NCBI GenBank assembly: GCA_964590515.1
Contig: CAZPZD010000078.1
Span: 1 to 5,104 of the forward strand
Reading direction: 5' to 3'
DNA length: 5,104 nt
Source of the DNA: JADFRG01 sp964590515
Lineage (GTDB): Bacteria; Chloroflexota; Anaerolineae; Anaerolineales; E44-bin32
This document shows positions 1-4,179 of this stretch, in pieces; positions within the stretch are counted from its first letter, which is position 1, and every line of letters starts with the position of its first letter. The translations under genes and the position numbers were made by a program. The notes below the pieces were generated by a model that was given only the letters and a program-made list of their open reading frames with translations, was not told the DNA's origin and did not search any database.

Positions 1-621
1 CGGTTCTTGTTGCTGAATGGTGGGAACTCTCCGACCGCCTTGGCCCACGAACTCGGGCGTCGCCTTCAGCTCTTCCGGCGACAGATTGATTGGTTGCTCG
101 TGAGCGACGTGAATGATGCGCAGATACGTGGGTTGGTCGGCCTAGCTGGGCGGGTGCATATTCGGGAGGCCTTGCTGCCGGATGCCACAGGCGGTCCGCG
201 GCTGGACCGACTGATTGCCGACCTGACCGCGGCCGATGTCTCGCTATTCTCGGCAGCTGTCGGCCAGGCGCTCGACCTTGGCGATGACATCCGGCTCGAA
301 GTTCTGCTCGCCTCAGAACGGGCGGTCCTGCTGCAGCTCGTCTATGGAAATTCCATTGTGGTGTTGGTGCCAGGGGACGAGGCTGCCCTCCAGACCCCAT
401 GGCTCCAGTCTGGGGCCATCACGGCCTGGATCCTGAGCAATGACTCGACTCTGAACTCGCTCGAATTCGTTGGATCACCCATCGTGATCGTGCCTGGCCT
501 CAGACCCACTGAGGCCCTCGGTGAGACCATCCGGCTCCTGCCCAGCTCCGAGCTTGGCTGGGTAGAACTGGCAACCGATGGAATCCGGCTCTGGGCCTGG
601 AGCGAACGCCGGGCCCGCTAA
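1..621 (+). CDS. C-terminal part of a ComEC/Rec2-like protein, degenerate metallo-beta-lactamase-fold domain (5' end outside window)
   Basis: The frame is open from base 1 to TAA at 619-621, with a second stop, TAG, at 622-624. A TTG at 7 could serve as a start but lies inside a conserved strand, so the gene almost certainly begins upstream. Numbering from base 1, the visible 206 residues follow the order of the C-terminal MBL domain of ComEC. LLNGGNSPTAL (4-14) matches the usual LVDGG.SP.. strand. VSDVNDAQIRGL (34-45) stands where THPHADHIGGL is expected. GQALDLGDDIRLEVL, VPGDE (124-127; usual TGD) and SNDS (146-149; usual GHHG) follow. ComEC forms the inner-membrane channel for transforming DNA, and its MBL domain is proposed to act on DNA. 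Here the His/Asp ligands are replaced by D36, N38, A40 and Q41, and the GHHG histidines are lost; only D126 is kept. A metal-dependent nuclease is therefore unlikely. The membrane channel part cannot be seen, so a stand-alone degenerate MBL protein remains possible. Confidence 0.65.
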   Translation, partial: RFLLLNGGNSPTALAHELGRRLQLFRRQIDWLLVSDVNDAQIRGLVGLAGRVHIREALLPDATGGPRLDRLIADLTAADVSLFSAAVGQALDLGDDIRLEVLLASERAVLLQLVYGNSIVVLVPGDEAALQTPWLQSGAITAWILSNDSTLNSLEFVGSPIVIVPGLRPTEALGETIRLLPSSELGWVELATDGIRLWAWSERRAR

Positions 622-629
622 TAGGGCCC
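611..629 (+). terminator. GC hairpin over the stop codon of the ComEC-like gene
   Basis: GGGCCC (611-616) and GGGCCC (624-629) are self-complementary and can form a 6-bp all-GC stem with a 7-base loop that contains the TAA stop. No T-tract follows, so it is not a classical intrinsic terminator. It could slow polymerase or protect the 3' end. Such short GC palindromes are common by chance in GC-rich DNA. Confidence 0.25.
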
Positions 630-653
630 CAGCTCCACAAACCATTCGGCCCC

Positions 654-667
654 AGAACACCCGTTCT
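654..667. promoter_or_regulatory. Perfect palindrome AGAAC-N4-GTTCT, LexA-box-like
   Basis: AGAACACCCGTTCT is a perfect 5+5 inverted repeat with a 4-base centre. Its core GAAC-N4-GTTC is the fixed part of the Gram-positive type SOS (Cheo) box bound by LexA. The consensus prefers purine-N-purine-pyrimidine in the centre, and here one of those positions (C661) does not fit. It lies about 200 bases before the receiver-GGDEF start and 33 bases after the stop of the ComEC-like gene, in non-coding DNA. No convincing promoter can be placed around it by eye, so an operator role is inference. Confidence 0.35.
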
Positions 668-795
668 CCTTTCGCCCACTCCAGCCGAACCAATTCAAAG
701 CGCATCCTCGCCTTGAACAAAGGGGGCGAAGCTGTATGGCGACTGAAAGGTCACCCGCGACCCCCCGGCTGTAAGATCAGGCCTAGGTAAGGGAA

Positions 796-838
796 CTGCT
801 GGGCAGACGCCAACCGGCGGATCGATCTGTCCAGCCAG
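796..838 (+). promoter_or_regulatory. Strong leader hairpin before the diguanylate cyclase gene
   Basis: CTGGGCAGA (799-807) pairs with TCTGTCCAG (826-834) over 9 bp with one G-U pair. It is topped by CGCC (808-811) pairing with GGCG (816-819) around an AACC loop, leaving GATCGA (820-825) as a 3'-side bulge. CTG (796-798) can extend the base by pairing with CAG (836-838), with C835 bulged. The helix ends seven bases before AGGAGG. Its position suits control of translation or mRNA stability of the cyclase. It does not match any riboswitch consensus I know. Confidence 0.45.
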
Positions 839-844
839 GATTTC

Positions 845-850
845 AGGAGG
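845..850 (+). promoter_or_regulatory. Shine-Dalgarno site of the receiver-GGDEF gene
   Basis: AGGAGG is a full match to the anti-Shine-Dalgarno sequence, 11 bases before ATG 862. The spacing is slightly long but supports that start, which also leaves a normal short N-terminal extension before the receiver domain. Confidence 0.75.
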
Positions 851-861
851 TACCGAGTCGA

Positions 862-1818
862 ATGCAGGGGAACGGGAAGCCACGAACTGAAGGTCTCAAC
901 GGCCGCGTGCTCATCGCCGACGACGACGCACAGTTTCGGTCGATGCTTGCCAGGCGAGCAACCAAGATGGGCCTGTCCGTCCTGGAGGTCGAGGACGGGG
1001 TACAGGCCGTGGCTGCGTTGGGCCTCGAACGATTCGACCTCATCGTGAGCGACCTCTACATGCCCGGCTACACCGGGCTGGAGGTCATTCAGAAGGCCCG
1101 GGAAGTCGATCCCGAGATACTCGCCGTCATCCTGACCGCCAGCGCCACCATAGAGACCGCCATCGAGGCGTTGCGCGGTGGGGTCTACGACTATCTGACC
1201 AAGCCGCTCGAATCGCTGTCCGACTTTGATATCACGGTCGGCCGCGCCCTCGAGCACGCCTTCTTGCTGCAAGAAAACAAGCGGCTGTTTGCAGAGGTTC
1301 AACGGCTGGCGGTCACCGACGCATTGACCGGCCTTTACAACCGACACAAGCTGGACGAAGTCATGGGGACCGAATTCGAACGCGCCCGGCGCTACAAGCG
1401 ACCGCTCTCCATCATCATGCTTGACATGGATGGACTGAAAACGATCAACGATACCTATGGCCACCCGGCCGGCGACGTTGCCCTCAAGATCGTCGCCGAC
1501 GCGATCCGCAAGACCATCCGGCGAGTCGACCTGCCCGCCCGCTTCGGCGGAGATGAGTTCATCATCGTGTTGCCAGAGGTCGCGCTGGACATTGCAGTCC
1601 GGATCGCGGAGCGAATCAGCGAGAACATCAAACCCAGCGAGGACCAGAAGGATATGTTCTCGCTCAGCGGCGGAGTGGCTCAACTGCGAGAGGAGCACTC
1701 CTCCGCGGAGGAATTCATTCGGGCGGTGGACGAAGCTCTCTATCGAGCCAAACGAGCCGGCGGTGCCAAGATTATGCTGCCGGCGATCGAAGAGGCCGCG
1801 GTCGTTGATGGTAAGTAG
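862..1818 (+). CDS. Response regulator: receiver domain plus GGDEF diguanylate cyclase
   Basis: This 318-residue cytoplasmic protein is predicted to make cyclic-di-GMP from two GTP under phosphorylation control. The receiver spans about 15-130: acidic pocket D20-D22, phospho-acceptor D64 (IVSDLYMPG), switch T92 (LTAS) and K114 (YLTKP). A short helical linker (about 131-150) leads to the GGDEF domain (about 151-306), which opens with TDALTGLYNR. By alignment to PleD, all key residues are present: metal ligands D188 and D231, guanine-contacting N196 and D205, the active-site loop RFGGDEF (227-233), and the inhibitory I-site R220-x-x-D223. It should therefore be an active, product-inhibited cyclase. 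There is no EAL or DNA-binding domain. The layout is Rec-GGDEF, like PleD but with a single receiver or like WspR. The histidine kinase 41 bases downstream is its likely partner. No specific gene name is justified. Confidence 0.95.
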   Translation: MQGNGKPRTEGLNGRVLIADDDAQFRSMLARRATKMGLSVLEVEDGVQAVAALGLERFDLIVSDLYMPGYTGLEVIQKAREVDPEILAVILTASATIETAIEALRGGVYDYLTKPLESLSDFDITVGRALEHAFLLQENKRLFAEVQRLAVTDALTGLYNRHKLDEVMGTEFERARRYKRPLSIIMLDMDGLKTINDTYGHPAGDVALKIVADAIRKTIRRVDLPARFGGDEFIIVLPEVALDIAVRIAERISENIKPSEDQKDMFSLSGGVAQLREEHSSAEEFIRAVDEALYRAKRAGGAKIMLPAIEEAAVVDGK

Positions 1819-1820
1819 TC

Positions 1821-1851
1821 GGCGCCGGAAGCGGCCGTGCGATCGGGCGCC
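1821..1851 (+). repeat. Paired GGCGCC palindromes in the regulator-kinase gap
   Basis: GGCGCC occurs at 1821-1826 and 1846-1851, separated by 19 bases, in the 41-base space between the regulator stop and the kinase start. The two copies can pair as a 6-bp stem around a loop that itself contains the palindrome CGGCCG. No T-tract follows, so read-through into the kinase is expected. It might tune relative expression of the two genes or be chance in GC-rich DNA. Confidence 0.25.
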
Positions 1852-1859
1852 CTGCTGAA

Positions 1860-3863
1860 ATGGGGACAAACATGCAGATGACGGGAACTGCCTTCGAACG
1901 GGTAGTGGGAGAACCCAGGCCTGAGCAAGATGCCCAGGCCACGTTGCTTTCCAGACTATTTTCGGTGTTTGCCGGCCTGCGGGCTAAGCTGATTATCCCC
2001 TACGTCCTTTTGACCCTGCTCATTGCGAGCGTGGGGGTCTATGTCATTACCCGGCTGGTGACCTCGTCAGTGGTGGAGCGATTCAACAACCAGCTTCTGG
2101 AGTCCAGTCGAGTAGCCGGCGACGGCATCGTGCGCCAGGAGCGCACCCACCTGGAAGACTTGCGCCTGATGGCCTTCACCGAGGGAGTGCCGGAAGCCCT
2201 GGTCGCTCACGATGCGCAGGCCCTCAAGGACCTGCTCTTCCCGCTTGCCCTCAATAACGACATTCAGGCCGTAACGGTGATCGATCTCAACGGCATCGAA
2301 GTGATCACATTGGCCAAGCATCCGGTCTCCGGTGAATACATCACCTCCGAGGCCGGCGACTTCTCCCGGTTCGGGATCGTAGCTGAGATTCTCGCCAACC
2401 AGCAGGACGGGCTAGGAGACAAATACGCCGGAATGCTGGTCACTTCCTTCGGGCCGTACCTGTTCACCAGCGCGCCGGTGCGGGATTCAACGGGCCAGCT
2501 CTTGGGTGTCATGCTGGCCGGCACCCGGCTCGAATCGCTGCTGGCCGAAATGAAGAGCCAATCCTTGGCCGATGTGGTACTGCTCGACAAGGACGGCAAG
2601 CTGGTCGCCACGACCTTCGTGGAGCCCGAGACCGGCTTTGGTCCGGTGGAGATCAACCCGGGATTGTTTAACGACACCAACAGCTCGGTCACCTTGGATT
2701 TCGAACTCTACGGCCGCAGCTACAAGTCCACGTACTCACCGCTCGTCGTGCGCCAGTCTGAGACCGGGATCCTGGGAGTGGCCCTGGCGAGCAATTTCGT
2801 GGTCACGACCATGGCCACCAGCCGTGGCACATTCAGCCTGATCTTTGCCGCGGCGACGATCGCCACGATCGTGGTTGGTTACCTGTTGGCGCAGAGCATT
2901 GCCCGACCAATCCTGCGCATCCGGAGCGTGTCGCAGGCCGTGGCCGCCGGCGATCTCAACCAGGACACCGGCGTCCGGGGAGCCGACGAGATCGGCGAAC
3001 TGGCTAGCGCGTTCGACATCATGACCCTTAGGCTGCGAGAACGCACCGCCGAAGCCGTTCAGCTCTATGACGAGAGTGTGCAGCGCAACCAGGAACTGGG
3101 CGACATCAACGCTCGGCTGCAATCCGCCCAGGCTCAATTGATTCAATCCGAAAAGTTGGCCACCGTCGGGCAGCTCACGGCTGGCATCGTGCATGACGTC
3201 AAGAACCCGCTGGCAGTGATCAAGGGCATAGCCGAGGAGCTCGCCGAGGAATTCGGGCTGGATCCCACCACCCGCGATCAACTGAAGACGATCCGAGAAA
3301 GCGCGGCCAAGGCCAGCACCATCGTCACGGATCTCTTGAAGTTCGCCCGCCAGTCCACGCCGGAGATGGAACGCCACGACATGAAGGAAACGATCGAATC
3401 CTCGGTCAGGCTGACCGAATACCTGGCTCGCAAGTCGAACGTCCAGATCAAAATGGACCTGCCGCGCACGCCGGTCATGGTTACTTACGACGCTCAGCAG
3501 ATCGAACAGGTGCTCATGAACCTGATCAGCAACGCGATCCAAGCCATAAAGAAAGGCGGGGCCGTTCGGATCAACTTGAGCGAAGCCGCCGGGGCGGTTG
3601 CGATCGCGGTTCAGGACAACGGCATCGGGATCCCCGAGAAAAACCTTCAGCGGATCTTTGACCCGTTCTTCACCACCAAGCCGGAAGGGGAAGGAACCGG
3701 CCTGGGACTTTCAGTGAGTTTTGGGATCGTCACTAGACACCGGGGTCGGATTGACGTGGATAGCAAACCCGGAATCGGGACTACCTTCACGATCCTGCTG
3801 CCTGTCGATCAGGAGGATGTTTCAGTGGAGGCCGAGCAGGAACTGGCACTGGCAATCGCCTGA
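1860..3863 (+). CDS. Membrane sensor histidine kinase (Cache-like sensor, HAMP, HisKA, HATPase)
   Basis: This 667-residue kinase is predicted to sense a signal outside the cytoplasmic membrane and to phosphorylate a response regulator, most likely the receiver-GGDEF protein encoded just upstream. TM1 is about 44-64. A 260-residue outer domain follows, with two alpha/beta halves resembling a double Cache fold (VTVIDLNGIEV; GDKYAG at 186-191; DVVLLDKDGKLVATT). TM2 is about 325-345, HAMP about 346-398, and a coiled coil about 399-430. HisKA carries phospho-acceptor H445 in VHDVKNPL; D446 and N449 fit the pattern for kinase plus phosphatase activity. The ATPase domain has N558 in NLISNAIQA, D586 in DNGIGI, DPFFTTK (601-607) and GTGLGLS (612-618). 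All catalytic boxes are intact, and there is no receiver of its own. ATG 1860 lacks a clear ribosome site. ATG 1872 (residue 5) is preceded by GGGGA at 1862-1866 with a 5-base gap and may be the true start. The ligand is unknown. Confidence 0.95.
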   Translation: MGTNMQMTGTAFERVVGEPRPEQDAQATLLSRLFSVFAGLRAKLIIPYVLLTLLIASVGVYVITRLVTSSVVERFNNQLLESSRVAGDGIVRQERTHLEDLRLMAFTEGVPEALVAHDAQALKDLLFPLALNNDIQAVTVIDLNGIEVITLAKHPVSGEYITSEAGDFSRFGIVAEILANQQDGLGDKYAGMLVTSFGPYLFTSAPVRDSTGQLLGVMLAGTRLESLLAEMKSQSLADVVLLDKDGKLVATTFVEPETGFGPVEINPGLFNDTNSSVTLDFELYGRSYKSTYSPLVVRQSETGILGVALASNFVVTTMATSRGTFSLIFAAATIATIVVGYLLAQSIARPILRIRSVSQAVAAGDLNQDTGVRGADEIGELASAFDIMTLRLRERTAEAVQLYDESVQRNQELGDINARLQSAQAQLIQSEKLATVGQLTAGIVHDVKNPLAVIKGIAEELAEEFGLDPTTRDQLKTIRESAAKASTIVTDLLKFARQSTPEMERHDMKETIESSVRLTEYLARKSNVQIKMDLPRTPVMVTYDAQQIEQVLMNLISNAIQAIKKGGAVRINLSEAAGAVAIAVQDNGIGIPEKNLQRIFDPFFTTKPEGEGTGLGLSVSFGIVTRHRGRIDVDSKPGIGTTFTILLPVDQEDVSVEAEQELALAIA

Positions 3864-3867
3864 TTGC
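3852..3867 (+). terminator. Hairpin over the kinase stop codon
   Basis: GCAATC (3852-3857) and GATTGC (3862-3867) form a perfect 6-bp stem with a 4-base loop GCCT. The TGA stop (3861-3863) sits in the loop edge and 3' arm. A smaller GC hairpin follows at 3891-3902. There is no T-tract, so any terminator role is weakly supported. Confidence 0.25.
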
Positions 3868-3951
3868 GCCGCTCTGAATGGCCTGCAGTGGGCGGGGCCG
3901 CCGAGCTGGCACAGTTAGGAAGTGGGCACGAATCAGGGGTGGGCAATCTGA

Positions 3952-3985
3952 CCGCCGCGGTTTAACCAAGCTTGGGCCGCCGCGG
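3952..3985. repeat. Nested palindrome: CCGCCGCGG direct repeat flanking CCAAGCTTGG
   Basis: CCGCCGCGG occurs at 3952-3960 and 3977-3985. Between them lies the perfect 10-base palindrome CCAAGCTTGG (3966-3975). The inner CCGCGG of each flanking copy (3955-3960 and 3980-3985) is itself palindromic, so the copies also pair with each other across 19 bases. Protein dimer sites or an RNA/DNA hairpin are possible. The lack of a T-run argues against an intrinsic terminator. Confidence 0.45.
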
Positions 3986-4014
3986 GCAGCCCCCTAAGAA
4001 TGAGGTGAAAGTCG

Positions 4015-4137
4015 ATGCGCGTCACAGAGTGGAGCGCGCAATTGACTGGCCGTACAAATGATGGCTCGAAGCCGTGTCTTGTCTTTCGACTCCAGACGTG
4101 GATCGTGTTCCCTGGTCCACGCCAGTTTGGCGTTTAA
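4015..4137 (+). CDS. Possible 40-residue leader ORF
   Basis: ATG 4015 is preceded by GAGGTGA (4002-4008), a good ribosome site about seven bases away, and the frame runs 40 codons to TAA 4135-4137. The product starts MRVTEWSAQLTGRTNDG and resembles nothing I know; it has no TM segment or signal peptide. Third-position GC looks lower than in the confident genes, which argues against long-term protein selection. The frame is the same as that of the stalk-protein gene, which starts 42 bases after this TAA. It may be a small protein, a translated leader, a decayed former N-terminus, or chance. Confidence 0.25.
   Translation: MRVTEWSAQLTGRTNDGSKPCLVFRLQTWIVFPGPRQFGV
4097..4133 (+). promoter_or_regulatory. 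Two overlapping, mutually exclusive inverted repeats
   Basis: CGTGGA (4097-4102) pairs with TCCACG (4116-4121). ACGCCA (4119-4124) pairs with TGGCGT (4128-4133) around a GTT loop. The two stems share bases 4119-4121, so an RNA could form only one fully at a time. The second is followed by only a short T-run (4133-4135). The pair lies at the end of the possible leader ORF and before the stalk-protein start. The layout resembles an attenuator, but the stems are short and the case is weak. Confidence 0.2.
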
Positions 4138-4164
4138 GAGCCCCCTCCCAAGCAGTCAAAACCT

Positions 4165-4169
4165 GAAGG
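4165..4169 (+). promoter_or_regulatory. Weak Shine-Dalgarno-like site of the stalk-protein gene
   Basis: GAAGG lies 10 bases before ATG 4180. It is a modest match but supports that start. The frame is closed upstream by TAA 4135-4137, and there is no other ATG, GTG or TTG between that stop and 4180. Confidence 0.35.
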
Positions 4170-4179
4170 TCGTGCGGCG

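Larger units (their letters stand above)
3864..4179. other. Intergenic region of 316 bases between kinase and stalk-protein genes
   Basis: No conserved protein is encoded here on either strand. The stretch holds a nested GC palindrome (3952-3985), a possible 40-codon ORF with its own ribosome site (4002-4137), two overlapping inverted repeats (4097-4121 and 4119-4133), and an isolated TTGACT (4042-4047) that resembles a -35 box but has no good -10 at 16-18 bases. The length and structure suggest that the stalk-protein gene has its own transcription start and is not part of the kinase operon. Confidence 0.5.

Noticed and set aside
713..740. Promoter TTGAAC (713-718) with TATGGC (735-740)
   Set aside because: The spacing is 16 bases, but the -10 matches only its first half, too weak to call in this GC-rich leader.
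749..762. GGTC/GACC stem-loop in the cyclase leader
   Set aside because: Only 4 bp with a 6-base loop; too small to list as its own element, although it may form part of a larger leader fold.
700..861. c-di-GMP (GEMM) riboswitch before the GGDEF gene
   Set aside because: A GGCCTA occurs at 780-785 and the gene context is suggestive, but the conserved GEMM core (GGACGCAAAGC-like segment and the tetraloop-receptor pairing) is absent.
751..1869. Long minus-strand open frame (372 codons) opposite the receiver-GGDEF gene
   Set aside because: The + strand in this interval encodes two complete recognised domains with every catalytic residue. The opposite frame gives no recognisable domain and is a by-product of GC-rich codon use.
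2736..3542. Minus-strand open frame (268 codons) opposite the histidine kinase
   Set aside because: It lies antisense to the TM2, HAMP and HisKA regions of a clear kinase and shows no motif of its own.
4042..4070. Promoter with -35 TTGACT (4042-4047)
   Set aside because: The -35 is good, but the base positions 16-18 downstream show no -10-like sequence (CTCGAA region).
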